From the NCBI GenBank assembly GCA_963834515.1, contig CAWICB010000007.1, forward strand, positions 434,001 to 498,000: a stretch of 64,000 nt of DNA, read 5' to 3'. Below, piece after piece: positions 1-10,319 of this stretch. The translations under genes and the position numbers were made by a program. The stretch comes from RYN-230 sp963834515 (GTDB lineage Bacteria > Actinomycetota > Actinomycetes > Streptosporangiales > Streptosporangiaceae). How positions within the stretch are numbered: the first letter of the stretch is position 1; every line of letters starts with the position of its first letter. A model generated the notes under the pieces. It ran no database searches, was not told the origin of the DNA, and saw nothing but the letters and a program-made list of their open reading frames with translations.

Positions 1-318
1 ATCCTGCTGGTGGCGCCGGTCTCACCGGTGAGCACCGCGCTGCCCGGCCTGGGCCTGCTGGCCTGGACCGGGCTGCTCGCGCTGGACGCCCAGCTGGCCG
101 TCCGGGGCATCCCGGCCGGGGCCGGGATGGCCGCCACCGGGTTCCACCAGATGCTGGCCGACGGGGTGCTGGCGCTGCTCGGCGTGGTGATGATCTGCCC
201 GGCGTTCGTGCCGTCGCGGTGGCGCCCGGCCAGCGCCGCCGACCTCAGCCTCGACCAGGGCAGCGGGGGTGACGACGAGGCGCCCGGGCTGCCCACCCCG
301 ACCCGGCTGCTGTCCTGA
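1..318 (+). CDS. C-terminal part of an unidentified membrane protein
   Basis: The reading frame is open from the first base of the window and stops with TGA at 316-318, so the N-terminus lies outside the window. About 105 residues are visible. Two hydrophobic stretches (near residues 10-30 and 50-68) look like membrane helices; between them is a short region with a His-Gln pair (GFHQM). A hydrophilic, acidic, Pro-rich tail follows. I do not recognise the family. The isocitrate lyase gene ends 40 bases downstream on the opposite strand, so the two converge. Multi-helix membrane protein is inferred from hydropathy only. Confidence 0.5.
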   Translation: MLLVAPVSPVSTALPGLGLLAWTGLLALDAQLAVRGIPAGAGMAATGFHQMLADGVLALLGVVMICPAFVPSRWRPASAADLSLDQGSGGDDEAPGLPTPTRLLS

Positions 319-358
319 CCCGGTCCGCGCTGACCGGGCCAGGACATCCCGATCAGGA

Positions 359-1714
<1,356 letters not shown>

Positions 1715-1830
1715 TGGTCCTCCTGACGTCAGCCGTCCCCTGGGTGATATTTCGAGCCTGCGTGCAATGCGCCGGTAAAACCAGGGACGTAGGTCCTGAA
1801 GAAATAAGAAATTTCATCTATGCTGAAGAT
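1715..1830. promoter_or_regulatory. Divergent aceA / ramB-like control region
   Basis: This 116-base intergenic region is clearly more AT-rich than its surroundings (for example GAAATAAGAAATTTCATCTA at 1801-1820). It must hold both promoters. Just inside the regulator's reading frame a short perfect inverted repeat, TTCTT-N5-AAGAA, spans 1840-1854. It could be an autoregulatory site if the true start is further downstream. I saw no exact match to a published RamB box. Confidence 0.45.
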
Positions 1831-3303
1831 GTGACGGACTTCTTGGAGAAAGAATTGTCAACGTTGACGTCTAGTGGTCTAGACCTGGCAACGTTCGGCC
1901 AGCGGCTTCGGCATCTGCGGCGCGCCCGTGGCATCACCCTGGCCGAGCTGGGGGACCGGGTCGGCCGCGCGCCGTCGGCGCTGTCGCTGCTGGAGAACGG
2001 CCGCCGGGAGCCCAAGCTGTCGCTCATCGACGCGCTGGCCCGGGCGCTCTCGGTGCCCGCCGAGGAACTGCTCCGGCATCAGCCACCCAGCCGCCGGGCC
2101 CAGCTGGAGATCGCGCTGGACGAGGCACAGCGCGATCCGGTCTACGCCGAGCTGGGCCTGCCGCCGCTGCGGGTGGGGGCCAGGGTGCCCACCGACGTGC
2201 TGGAGCACCTGGTCGCGCTGTACACCGAGCTGCGCCGGCAGCGGACCCGGCCGACCGCCACCCCGGAGGAGGCCCGGGTGGCCAACGCCGGGCTGCGCGA
2301 CGCCATGCGCGAGCGGGGCAACTACTTCGCGGGCATCGAGCAGGCGGCGGCGCAGGCGCTGGCGGCCGTCAGCTACCGCGGCGGCGCGCTGTCCCAGGGC
2401 GCGCTGCTGGCCATCGTGAACCATCACGGGTTCGGCGTGCGGTACGCCCAGGACCTGCCGCGCTCGGTCCGCTCGGTCACCGACCTGCGGCACCGGCGGA
2501 TCTACCTGAAGCAGGAGTCCATGGGCATGCACTCGCCGCGGACCATCCTGCTGCAGACGCTCGGGCACTTCGTGCTCGGCCACGCCGCGCCGCGCGACTT
2601 CGCCGACTTCCTCCGGCAGCGGGTGGAGGCGAACTACTTCGCGGCCGCGGTGCTGGTCCCGGAGCGGTCGGCCGCCCGGTTCCTGGCCGAGGCCAAGGAG
2701 GCGCGCGACCTGTCAGTCGAGGACCTGCGCGACGTCTTCTCGGTCTCCTACGAGATGGCAGCCCACCGGTTCACCAACCTGGCCACTCATCACCTGGGCC
2801 TGACCTGCCACTTCGTGAAGAACGACGAGAGCGGCATCATCTATAAGGCCTACGAGAACGACGGCCTGGTACTGCCCGCCGACTCCACCGGGGCGATCGA
2901 GGGGCAGCGGATGTGCCGGAAGTGGTCCGGCCGTCAGGTGTTCAGCTCGGCTGACCGGTTCTCCCCGCACCATCAGTACTCCGACACGCCGGGCGGCACG
3001 TTCTGGTGCGTGGCGTATATCGACCCGGGCCGGGAGCGCGGGATGGCCATCACCCTGGGCACGCCGTATGAGAACTCGCGGTGGTTCCGCGGCCGGGACA
3101 CCGGCAAGCGGATGGAGTCACGGTGCCCGGATGGGGACTGCTGCCAGCGCCCGCCGGCCACCCTGGCTGCCCGTTGGGAGGGGATGGCCTGGCCGTCGGC
3201 CCGGGCCCATTCGCACATCCTGTCCGCGCTGCCCACCGGCAGCTTTCCGGGCGTAGACGAGTCCGACGTGTATGAGTTCCTGGACCGGCACGACAGCGAT
3301 TAG
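1831..3303 (+). CDS. RamB/ScfR-type regulator (XRE HTH + IrrE-like + C-terminal domain)
   Basis: Predicted DNA-binding regulator of acetate and short-chain fatty acid metabolism, 490 residues from the GTG at 1831. An XRE helix-turn-helix (LRRARGITLAELGDRVGR, then SALSLLENGRREPKLS) occupies about residues 20-75. An ImmA/IrrE-like middle domain follows, with a degenerate metal site: TLGHFVLGHA replaces the usual HExxH, so it is probably a sensor and not a peptidase. The C-terminal Cys-containing ScfR-type domain (RMCRKW, SRCPDGDCCQ) ends the protein. The frame is open to 1744, but that stretch is AT-richer and looks like promoter, so I chose GTG 1831; starts slightly further in are possible. 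Position beside aceA and upstream of an acyl-CoA dehydrogenase fits the RamB role. Specific targets are inferred. Confidence 0.88.
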   Translation: MTDFLEKELSTLTSSGLDLATFGQRLRHLRRARGITLAELGDRVGRAPSALSLLENGRREPKLSLIDALARALSVPAEELLRHQPPSRRAQLEIALDEAQRDPVYAELGLPPLRVGARVPTDVLEHLVALYTELRRQRTRPTATPEEARVANAGLRDAMRERGNYFAGIEQAAAQALAAVSYRGGALSQGALLAIVNHHGFGVRYAQDLPRSVRSVTDLRHRRIYLKQESMGMHSPRTILLQTLGHFVLGHAAPRDFADFLRQRVEANYFAAAVLVPERSAARFLAEAKEARDLSVEDLRDVFSVSYEMAAHRFTNLATHHLGLTCHFVKNDESGIIYKAYENDGLVLPADSTGAIEGQRMCRKWSGRQVFSSADRFSPHHQYSDTPGGTFWCVAYIDPGRERGMAITLGTPYENSRWFRGRDTGKRMESRCPDGDCCQRPPATLAARWEGMAWPSARAHSHILSALPTGSFPGVDESDVYEFLDRHDSD

Positions 3304-3322
3304 GCTCCTGCCGCGAAGGTCC

Positions 3323-3359
3323 TACTCATGGGTAACCAAGCGTGCTACTCTTCGGTAAC
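3323..3359. promoter_or_regulatory. Direct-repeat operator candidate upstream of acyl-CoA dehydrogenase
   Basis: Two near-identical 14-mers lie 23 bases apart: TACTCATGGGTAAC (3323-3336) and TACTCTTCGGTAAC (3346-3359). Each is itself an imperfect palindrome around TAC...GTA. They sit 40-76 bases ahead of the acyl-CoA dehydrogenase start, where a repressor site would be expected. TetR-type repressors often bind such elements ahead of fatty-acid genes; which protein binds here is unknown. Confidence 0.45.
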
Positions 3360-3398
3360 ATACGTTCCGCCGGCCCCCGGTGATTTCCCAGGAGCAGC

Positions 3399-4634
3399 AT
3401 GAGCAGCGCCCCAGATGCCCCGGCCGGATTCTCCCTGGAGCCCGGGCCTGACCTGCGCCACATGCAGGGCTGGGTGCACGGGTTCGCGGACGAGGTGATC
3501 CGCCCCGCGGCGGCCGAGTGGGACGAGCGGGAAGAGACCCCCTGGCCCATCCTGGAGCAGGCGGCCAAGGTCGGGCTCTACTCGCTCGACTTCTTCAGCA
3601 CCCAGTGGGTCGAGCCCACCGGGCTGGGCATCCCGATGGCCTTCGAGGAGCTGTTCTGGGGCGACGCGGGCATCGCGCTGTCCCTGGTCGGCAGCACCCT
3701 GGCCGCGGTCGCGGTGGCCAGCAATGGCACCAGTGAGCAGGTCGGGGAGTGGCTGCCGGAGATGTTCGGCGGCCCGGGTGACGTCAAGCTGGGCGCGTTC
3801 TGCGCGTCCGAGCCCGGCGCGGGCAGCGACGTCGGCTCGATCCGGACCCGGGCCAGCTACCACGAGGCCACCGACGAGTGGGTGCTCACCGGGACCAAGG
3901 CCTGGGCCACCAACGGCGGCATCGCCAACGTGCACGTGGTCGTGGCCGCAGTGGACCCGGACCTCGGCACCCGGGGCCAGGCCAGCTTCATCATCCCGCC
4001 GGGCTCGGCCGGGCTCAGCCAGGGCCAGAAGTTCCGCAAACACGGTGTCCGGGCCTCGCACACCGCCGAGGTGGTGCTGGACGGCGTCCGGGTGCCCGGC
4101 CGCTGCCTGGTCGGCGGCAAGGACCGGCTGGACACCCGGCTGGCCCGGGTCCGCGGTGGCGGCCGCGGCGGCGAGCAGGCCGCGATGAAGACGTTCGAGG
4201 CGTCCCGGCCGAGTGTGGCCGCGATGGCGGTGGGGGTGGCCCGGGCCGCGCTCGAATACGCCCGCGACTACGCCACCCAGCGGGTCCAGTTCGGCCGCCC
4301 GATCGGGCAGAACCAGGCCGTCGGGTTCATGCTGGCCGACATGCAGGCGGCCGTGGACGGGGCCCGCCTGCTGACCTGGCGGGCGGCCTGGATGGCCCGC
4401 CAGGGGATGGCCCTGGACCACGCCGAGGGGTCGGTGTCCAAACTGGTCGCAGGCGAGACCGCGGTCCGGGTGACCGAGCAGGCCATCCAGATCCTGGGCG
4501 GCAACGGCTACACCCGGGACTTCCCGGTCGAGCGCTGGCACCGGGACGCCAAGATCTTCACCATCTTCGAGGGCACCAGCGAAATCCAGCGCATGATCAT
4601 CGGCCGCGCGGTCACCGGGCTCGACGTCCGCTAA
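3399..4634 (+). CDS. Acyl-CoA dehydrogenase
   Basis: FAD-dependent enzyme that introduces a trans-2 double bond into acyl-CoA, the first step of beta-oxidation, passing electrons to ETF. The 411-residue length is typical. Visible blocks are the N-terminal helical domain, the middle-domain signature (FCASEPGAGSDVGSIRT) and the C-terminal block LGGNGYTRDFPVERWHRDAKI. IFEGTSEIQR carries the usual catalytic base, Glu391. An insertion of about 20 residues rich in Arg and Gly (DTRLARVRGGGRGGEQ) precedes the C-terminal helical domain. The start ATG follows an AGGAGCAGC ribosome site. Substrate chain length cannot be read from the sequence. Being next to aceA and the RamB-like gene suggests co-use during fatty acid growth. 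Confidence 0.93.
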   Translation: MSSAPDAPAGFSLEPGPDLRHMQGWVHGFADEVIRPAAAEWDEREETPWPILEQAAKVGLYSLDFFSTQWVEPTGLGIPMAFEELFWGDAGIALSLVGSTLAAVAVASNGTSEQVGEWLPEMFGGPGDVKLGAFCASEPGAGSDVGSIRTRASYHEATDEWVLTGTKAWATNGGIANVHVVVAAVDPDLGTRGQASFIIPPGSAGLSQGQKFRKHGVRASHTAEVVLDGVRVPGRCLVGGKDRLDTRLARVRGGGRGGEQAAMKTFEASRPSVAAMAVGVARAALEYARDYATQRVQFGRPIGQNQAVGFMLADMQAAVDGARLLTWRAAWMARQGMALDHAEGSVSKLVAGETAVRVTEQAIQILGGNGYTRDFPVERWHRDAKIFTIFEGTSEIQRMIIGRAVTGLDVR

Positions 4635-4678
4635 TAGGCGCGACCCGTGCCTGCTGCTCGGTCACAGCGCTGGCACGC

Positions 4679-5158
4679 TCAGCCAGGCAGGTCTTCCGGG
4701 CGCTTGGCGGCGAGCTGGCCGTGCAGCAGGCCGGTGGACTGGCCGACCTCGATGAGGTACCCATCCGGGTCGCGCATGTAGCAGCGGATCTCCGCGCCGC
4801 GGTCGATCGGCGGCGTGACGAACTCTGCCCCCTTCCCCTTCCACTCCTCGTAGCAGGCCTGGATGTCAGCCACCCGCAAGTTCAGGAAGATCGAGGTGGT
4901 GTTGTCAGGCTCGTAGTCGACCACCGAGATGTCTGGCTTGTCGGGGGTGGGCGGCCCGCCGGGGTTCATGATGATCCACGAGTTGGACAGCTTGACCATG
5001 CACGGGTTCTCGTCCAGGACGACGGTGCCGCCCAGGACCCGCGAGTAGAAGTCCCGGGACCGGGCGACCTTGCGGACGGTGATGAACAACGTCATCAGGA
5101 AGCCCTCGGTGGGCGAGGGGAGGTTGGCGTAGTCGATGCGGGGCGCGGGGTCGGTCAT
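4679..5158 (-). CDS. VOC/glyoxalase-fold protein
   Basis: A 159-residue vicinal-oxygen-chelate protein made of the usual paired beta-alpha-beta-beta-beta modules: LFITVRKVARSRDFYSRVLG early and FLNLRVADIQACYEEWKGKG in the middle, ending at DPDGYLIEVGQST. The late Glu in LIEVGQ matches a typical metal ligand. The start is the ATG at 5158, preceded by GGAGTGGAGCAGCCC; 11 further in-frame codons upstream lack a better ribosome site. Such proteins include glyoxalase I, bleomycin-type resistance proteins and ring-cleavage dioxygenases. The substrate cannot be assigned. The gene stands alone, facing the acyl-CoA dehydrogenase end to end. Confidence 0.8.
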   Translation of the reverse strand: MTDPAPRIDYANLPSPTEGFLMTLFITVRKVARSRDFYSRVLGGTVVLDENPCMVKLSNSWIIMNPGGPPTPDKPDISVVDYEPDNTTSIFLNLRVADIQACYEEWKGKGAEFVTPPIDRGAEIRCYMRDPDGYLIEVGQSTGLLHGQLAAKRPEDLPG

Positions 5159-5408
5159 GGGCTGCTCCACTCCGGCGGCATGGGCGGACAACGGCAGGGT
5201 TCCCGGGCCGGTGCCAGTTAATGCCGGGCTGCAGCGCGGTTTGCGCCGGCGCCGCAGCCGGTTGACGATTCAGGGCATGGTTGCCGGCGCCGGTGTGGTG
5301 CCGCCCAGCCCGGCCGACCTGGTGTCACCGCGGCACGCTTACCGCGAGACTCCCGCTACCCCCGCACCGTGACCGCCACCAGGTTTGACGTGCGCTGATA
5401 ACGGCAGA
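5159..5408. other. Gene-free stretch upstream of the VOC gene
   Basis: These 250 bases separate two minus-strand genes and should hold the VOC gene's promoter. GC composition drops slightly near AGTTAATGCC (5217-5226). I saw no convincing small gene, repeat or terminator. Confidence 0.4.
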
Positions 5409-6293
5409 TCATGGCGATGCCATCGAGACGAGCAGCTCGCGTGCGGCGGCGTCGAGTTCGATGTTCGCGACGGCCACGTTCTCCTCCAGGTGGCGTATCG
5501 AGGACGTGCCGGGAATCAGCAGCACGTTAGGCCGCAGGCTGAGCAGCCACGCCAGGGCCACCTGGGCTGGTGTGTGACCAAGCCGCCCCGCGGTAGCGGT
5601 GACCCGCGGGTCGCCCAGGACAGGGTTGCCCCGGGCGAAGGCCGAGCCGAGCGGGAAGAACGGCACGAAGGCAATGCCGCGCGCAGAGCACTCCTCGAGC
5701 ACTGGCATGGAGGCCCGGTCCGCGAGGTTCATCGGGTTCTGCACGCAGGCAATGTCGGTCACGGAAAGCGCGTGCAGCAGGTGGCTGCGTGTGACATTGC
5801 TGAGGCCGATGCCGCCGATCAGCCCGTCGTCGCGTGCTTTCATCATGGCGGCGAGCTGGTCGTCGAACCGCTGGCCGGGCTCGGCGTCGTCCATCAGGCG
5901 CAAGTTGACTGCCGCGAGATGGCCGGCTCCCAGGCTGCGCAGGTTGTCCTCGATTCCCTGCCTGAGCTGGGCCGGCCGGTCGTACCGCAGCACTCCGCCC
6001 GAGCCGTCCCGGCGCGCGCCAACCTTGCTGACCAGGGCGAGACCCTCGGGGTAGGGATACAGCGCCGCCCGGATCAGCTCATTGGCGACATCGGGACCGT
6101 AGTACTGGGCCGTGTCGATGTGATCGACGCCGAGTTCGACCGCGCGGCGGAGAACAGCAATGGCCGCATCGCGGTCGCGCGGTGGCCCGAACACCCCCCG
6201 GCCCGGAAGCTGCATCGCGCCGAACCCGACGCGGAACACTGTCAACGTGCCCAGGCCATAACGCTGCGTAATGCGGCTAGCCACGGACTTCAC
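5409..6293 (-). CDS. Aldo/keto reductase
   Basis: NADPH-linked oxidoreductase with a TIM-barrel fold, 294 residues from the GTG at 6293. That start has GGAAAGG just ahead; an upstream ATG would add a hydrophobic 15-residue leader without a ribosome site. Catalytic Asp and Tyr are visible in DHIDTAQYYGP and the Lys in LVSKVGAR. The usual catalytic His is replaced: the segment reads AVNLRLMDD, as in a subgroup of bacterial reductases. The cofactor-binding end has IPGTSSIRHLEENV. It probably reduces small aldehydes or ketones; the substrate is unknown. It shares orientation with the VOC gene but a 250-base gap makes an operon unlikely. Confidence 0.9.
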   Translation of the reverse strand: MKSVASRITQRYGLGTLTVFRVGFGAMQLPGRGVFGPPRDRDAAIAVLRRAVELGVDHIDTAQYYGPDVANELIRAALYPYPEGLALVSKVGARRDGSGGVLRYDRPAQLRQGIEDNLRSLGAGHLAAVNLRLMDDAEPGQRFDDQLAAMMKARDDGLIGGIGLSNVTRSHLLHALSVTDIACVQNPMNLADRASMPVLEECSARGIAFVPFFPLGSAFARGNPVLGDPRVTATAGRLGHTPAQVALAWLLSLRPNVLLIPGTSSIRHLEENVAVANIELDAAARELLVSMASP

Positions 6294-6576
6294 GCCCTTT
6301 CCTGCTACAAAGAGCGCGATGAGCAGGGCCGAGGTCATCGCGAAAGGCGAACGCTACGGTCCAGGAGCCGTCACTGCCCCGGGGCCGCCGGGCCGCCGGT
6401 ACCGCGGACGTGTCCACGCCTCCTGCCAGCCGGCCCGCCACCTCAATGTCCTCCCTGACCAGACGCAGCCAGCTTCCCCGCCTCGCAGGTGAACGGTCGT
6501 CACTGGATCCTGGTGATTCCAGCCGGGCCGCGGGCCGGGCCAGTGACGGCGCTGCCCGCCGGCGTCTGGCTTGCGG
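6294..6576. other. Gene-free stretch between reductase and LuxR genes
   Basis: This 283-base spacer lies upstream of the aldo/keto reductase and downstream of the LuxR regulator, both on the minus strand. Open frames here do not resemble any protein I know and lack good ribosome sites. No clear hairpin terminator was seen. Confidence 0.35.
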
Positions 6577-9240
6577 CTAGCTGTTCAGGCCCGCCGACAG
6601 CAGCCGCATCTGTCGTGCGCGCTGCACTGCCGAGGAGCGATCTTGAGCCTGGAGCTTCGCGTAGATGTTGCGGATGTGGGTGTTCACGGTGTTCACCGAG
6701 ACGGATAGCTCGCTGGCGATCTCCGGCCGGGACAGGTTCGTCGGCAGATACCGCAGCACCCGCAGCTCGCTCGGGCTGAGCTGCTCGATCTCTGCCAGCG
6801 CAGGCACGTGGCCCGGTGGCTTGGCTGATCCACGCAGGACATCGAGGATGTCAGCCACCAGCGCCGCATGCGCCGTCTGATGCCGTGGCATGGCCTCGAG
6901 CAGTTCGAGTGAGCCGGTGATCGCGAACGGCAGGACGAGCCGGTCCGCCTCCGCCAGGGCCAGTGCGGATTCAGTGGCCGCGGTGGCCGCGCGCTGGTCA
7001 CCGAGTTCGCGGTGTGCGAGCGCGGCCAGGAGGTTTGCCTCCGCGACCGTCACGTAGCCGATCGCAGGAGCTATCCCGTGCAGGACATCCTGGAGTTCGG
7101 CCAGAGCAGCGGCGGGGTTGCCCTCGGCAAGGCAGATGGCCGCGCGGGCGTTGCCGATCTCGGCGGAGCCTGCCAATCCCGCATCGAGTGCTGCCAGCGA
7201 GGCCCGGGCCTCGCTGACCTGCCCAAGCCGGGCCTGGGTGGCCAGCCTCCAGCTGGTCAGCTGACCCGCGAGCGCGTGTGAGCCTTCCATCTGCGCTTGC
7301 AGGTCCTCGGCCGTGCTGTACTCGGCCAGCGCCTCGCGCAACCTGCGGCGGCCGGACAACAGCTGACCCGTCCCCAGGTGCAGCAACAGCCTGATGAGCG
7401 GCCCGGAGTCTGTCTCCAGGGCGCGGGCGGCGCGCCGCAGCCAATGATCGGCCTCGTCGAATTCTCCGGTCCAGATGAAGGTGCCGGCGAGGTTGACCAG
7501 CGCGGGCGCGATGACCGGCTCCGCGCCCCAGCCATGTTCCTCGGCCAGCGCTATCGCCTCCCGGCACCGCCGGCGGGTGGTGGCAAAGGGCTCGATCTTC
7601 GATGCGAAGGCGAGCTCAGCCAGGCAGGCCAATTCGAGATAGGGACGTCCGATCCGCCGCGCAAGGTCGGCGCCCTCCTGCAGGTGCCGCTCGCTGTCCT
7701 GGTTTCCCAGCGACCACGCTTCGACGATACCGAGATTCATCAGCGCCACCGCGCGCAGGTCACTGTCCAGCGCGATGTGCTCGTCAGACCCGCCGCCGAC
7801 CGGAGAGGCGAGGAGCCTGATCTGATCGACTACGCCCGCGAGGTGGCCGCGCTTGCGCGCCAGCGACAGTCTCAGTGCTGCGGTGGCCACTTCGAGCCGG
7901 TGTTTACGGTCTGGCGGCGTCGACGCGATCGCGGTTTCCGCCACCGTCAGGTGCGCGGCCGCCTCGTCCAGATGCCCCAGGGCTAGGTCGCTGGTGGCCC
8001 GCGCAAGAGGGAGATCCGGGCCCTCAGTAACGGCACCCGGCGGGAACGCGCGCAACAGCGACCCGATGGTCTGCGCTTGCCCGTCCAGCGTCATGCCGAA
8101 CGAGTGGTCTGCGAGCAGCCGCGCCGCACCGGACCAGTCACCTGCGGCCTGAGTATGCCGGATGGCGTCAACGACCTCGCCGTGCTCGACCAGCCATGCC
8201 GCGGCCAGCCGGTGCAGGACTGGCAGTTCTTCGGGCAGCCTCCGGCGCAGCTCAAGCCGGAGCAACTCAGCGAACAGGTGGTGATAGCGGAACCAGGTTC
8301 GGGCCGGGTCGAGCGATACGACGAACGCGTTGGCGTCTTCGAGGTCGAGCAGGATCCCTTCGGAGCCAGCGCGGCCGGTGAGCAGATCCGCCAGCTCGCC
8401 ATTGACCCGGTCCAGCAGGGAGGTCCGCAGCAGCAGCTGCTGGACCTCGGCCGGCTGGCACTCCAGCATCTCGGCGAGCAAGTACTCGGCAACTGCCCGG
8501 CTGCTGCCAGAGAACTCCGCGATGAATTTCTCCGGGTCTGGGCTGCTCGCCAGCGAGATCGCCGCGAGCCGCAAGCCGGCCGCCCAGCCTTCCGTGCGCT
8601 GGTGCAGCTGGGCGACCCCGGCCGCCGACAGCGCAAGGCCCGAAGTCTCCAGGAACTCCCGGGTCTCGCCCTCCGTGAAACGCAAATCGGCCGCCCGGAT
8701 CTCGGCCAGCTCGCCGTCGAGCCGGAGCTTGTGCAACCGCAACGGCAGATCACGCCGGGTGGCGAGGATCGCGTGCACATGCTGGGGGAGCCTCTCCAGC
8801 AGCCAGGTCAGCTGCCTGAGCGCTTCCGGCGAGGCCAGCTCGTGCAGATCATCGATGACCAGGAACGTGCGATCGCGATGCCCGGCGAGCTCGGACAGAA
8901 CTCTGTCGCCGATGGCCGCTGCATTAAAGTCGGGTGTCGCGGCCAGCTGGTCGCCGTCGCCTGGCGCACCCCACGCCACCCGGATGGCGCTGAGAACGGC
9001 CAGCCAGAACTGCTGCGAGTCCTGCTGATCGCGTCGCACCGGCACCACGGCCAGCCGGAACGGGTGACCCGGACCATCTGCCCAGGCCCGCAGCAGGGAG
9101 GTCTTGCCGCTGCCTGCCGGGCCAGAGACAAGCGTTACCTTCGCTTCCGTCGCGCGATCCAGTGATGCGAGAAGTTCTCCGCGCTGAATCAGCTGCACGG
9201 CCGCCGGTCCCGGCTTCCGCTGGTTAGCCCTCGATGCCAC
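6577..9240 (-). CDS. MalT-like LuxR-family regulator (STAND ATPase)
   Basis: An 887-residue multi-domain transcription regulator of the MalT/LAL type. An N-terminal NTPase has Walker A GPAGSGKT at residues 40-47 and a Walker B-like FLVIDDLHEL. A winged-helix region follows (LRFTEGETREFLETSGLAL, HQRTEGWAAGLRLAA). A long TPR-like helical sensor array spans about residues 350-800. A C-terminal LuxR helix-turn-helix (LSPSELRVLRYLPTNLSRPEIA, then SVNTVNTHIRNIYAKLQAQ) closes the protein. Such proteins activate transcription when an inducer binds the TPR domain. The inducer is unknown; the hydrolase across the divergent region at 9705 is a possible target. The GTG start has only a weak ribosome site. 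Confidence 0.9.
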   Translation of the reverse strand: MASRANQRKPGPAAVQLIQRGELLASLDRATEAKVTLVSGPAGSGKTSLLRAWADGPGHPFRLAVVPVRRDQQDSQQFWLAVLSAIRVAWGAPGDGDQLAATPDFNAAAIGDRVLSELAGHRDRTFLVIDDLHELASPEALRQLTWLLERLPQHVHAILATRRDLPLRLHKLRLDGELAEIRAADLRFTEGETREFLETSGLALSAAGVAQLHQRTEGWAAGLRLAAISLASSPDPEKFIAEFSGSSRAVAEYLLAEMLECQPAEVQQLLLRTSLLDRVNGELADLLTGRAGSEGILLDLEDANAFVVSLDPARTWFRYHHLFAELLRLELRRRLPEELPVLHRLAAAWLVEHGEVVDAIRHTQAAGDWSGAARLLADHSFGMTLDGQAQTIGSLLRAFPPGAVTEGPDLPLARATSDLALGHLDEAAAHLTVAETAIASTPPDRKHRLEVATAALRLSLARKRGHLAGVVDQIRLLASPVGGGSDEHIALDSDLRAVALMNLGIVEAWSLGNQDSERHLQEGADLARRIGRPYLELACLAELAFASKIEPFATTRRRCREAIALAEEHGWGAEPVIAPALVNLAGTFIWTGEFDEADHWLRRAARALETDSGPLIRLLLHLGTGQLLSGRRRLREALAEYSTAEDLQAQMEGSHALAGQLTSWRLATQARLGQVSEARASLAALDAGLAGSAEIGNARAAICLAEGNPAAALAELQDVLHGIAPAIGYVTVAEANLLAALAHRELGDQRAATAATESALALAEADRLVLPFAITGSLELLEAMPRHQTAHAALVADILDVLRGSAKPPGHVPALAEIEQLSPSELRVLRYLPTNLSRPEIASELSVSVNTVNTHIRNIYAKLQAQDRSSAVQRARQMRLLSAGLNS

Positions 9241-9405
9241 GCCCGAACCCGATCCCGGCGCGCTAGCCTGCCGCCGTCCCTCTCAGCATCTAGTCAGGTT
9301 ACGTGCCCGGGCAATGCCTGGCTGACCCGGGTCAGCGGATTCCGCGGTCTGCGTCACCGGATCCTGGCGATGCTGACTCACCTGGCTGGGCCGGACTATC
9401 GCCGC

Positions 9406-9654
9406 ATGGACCCTGCATCGGCCAGGTACCTGATCAGGATCAAGGGTCATCTCGGTGCCACGTTGCTTTCCGCCTTCCCGGCTATGGCCTGGCAGCGGCA
9501 AGGCCGGGAGACCGTCCTGACCGGCACGCTGGACCGGCCCGGGCTCCATGGCGTCCTGGCTGAAATCGAGGCGCTCGGCCTTGACTTGCTCGAGGTCCGC
9601 CAGCTCCGCCCCGAGGGGGGATCGCCGGAACCCGGTGACGCCTGCTCACCGTGA
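9406..9654 (+). CDS. Small conserved actinobacterial protein of unknown function
   Basis: An 82-residue protein beginning MDPASARYLIRIKGHLGA. A short beta-hairpin module (ARYLIRIKGHLG, TVLTGTLDRPGLHGVLAEI) is followed by an alpha/beta end (EALGLDLLEVRQLRP). I recall similar stand-alone proteins of about 80 residues in actinomycetes, with the same GHLGATLLSAFP and HGVLAEIEALGL motifs, annotated only as hypothetical. ATG 9406 is preferred over an upstream ATG at 9370 because homologues begin near the ARY motif. It lies between the LuxR regulator (divergent) and the isochorismatase-fold gene. No function is proposed. Confidence 0.6.
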   Translation: MDPASARYLIRIKGHLGATLLSAFPAMAWQRQGRETVLTGTLDRPGLHGVLAEIEALGLDLLEVRQLRPEGGSPEPGDACSP

Positions 9655-9704
9655 ATATCCCTAACTTCGGGACCAGATCACCTAACTGAGGAAGTGATGT
9701 TCGC

Positions 9705-10319
9705 ATGACCAGTGCACCCATCCGTGACCCGCTCGCGGACCATCTCATCACCCCCGACAACGCAGCACTGCTGCTGATCGACTATCAGCCAGCGCAAGTG
9801 GGCAGTGTCCGCTCGATGGATCGTGAACTACTGGTCAAGAACGCCGTGTTGACGGTCAGGACGATCAAGGCTTTCGACGTACCCGTCGTGCACTCGACCG
9901 TGAATGTCGCCTCCGGCCAGGGACAGCCGACGATTCCCGAACTCGCCGGCCTGCTCGAGAACGACAAACCGCTCGACCGGACGACCGTGAACTCGTGGGA
10001 AGACACTGAGTTCCTGGCGGCCGTCCGCGCGGCCGGCCGCCGGAAGCTGATCTTCTGCGCTCTCTGGACCGAGGTCTGCATGGCCTTTACCGCTCTCGAC
10101 GCGCTGCGTGCAGGGTACGAGGTGTACCCGGTCGTCGATGCGATCGGCGGAACCTCACCCGAGGCACACCGGGCCGGCCTTGAGCGCGTGGTCCAGGCGG
10201 GCGCGCAGCCCATCAGCTGGGTGTCCCTGGCTTGCGAGCTGCAGCGCGACTGGGCTCGCCAGGACACCGTCGCCGATGTGATCGAGATCGTTCTCACCGA
10301 CCGCCTGCGGAAGGAGTAA
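9705..10319 (+). CDS. Isochorismatase-family cysteine hydrolase (YcaC-like)
   Basis: A 204-residue alpha/beta hydrolase of the cysteine hydrolase superfamily. The catalytic Asp is in LLIDYQ (Asp26) and the nucleophile Cys in CALWTEVCMAF (Cys125), with the expected intervening Asp-Lys region. The sequence DAIGGTSPEAHRAGLERVVQAG and the length fit the YcaC-type branch, whose natural substrates are mostly unknown. A clear GAGGAAGTG ribosome site precedes the ATG. The MalT-like regulator reads the other way 465 bases upstream and may control it. Substrate could be an amide, a carbamate or isochorismate; not assignable. Confidence 0.88.
   Translation: MTSAPIRDPLADHLITPDNAALLLIDYQPAQVGSVRSMDRELLVKNAVLTVRTIKAFDVPVVHSTVNVASGQGQPTIPELAGLLENDKPLDRTTVNSWEDTEFLAAVRAAGRRKLIFCALWTEVCMAFTALDALRAGYEVYPVVDAIGGTSPEAHRAGLERVVQAGAQPISWVSLACELQRDWARQDTVADVIEIVLTDRLRKE

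Noticed and set aside
3878..5221. Long open frames opposite or alongside real genes, such as 3878-5221 (+) and 5385-6458 (+)
   Set aside because: They are Arg/Pro/Gly-rich compositional shadows of very GC-rich coding DNA and resemble no protein family.
6294..6338. Hydrophobic N-terminal extension of the aldo/keto reductase
   Set aside because: It would look like a signal segment, but the good GGAAAGG ribosome site belongs to GTG 6293 and this family is cytoplasmic.
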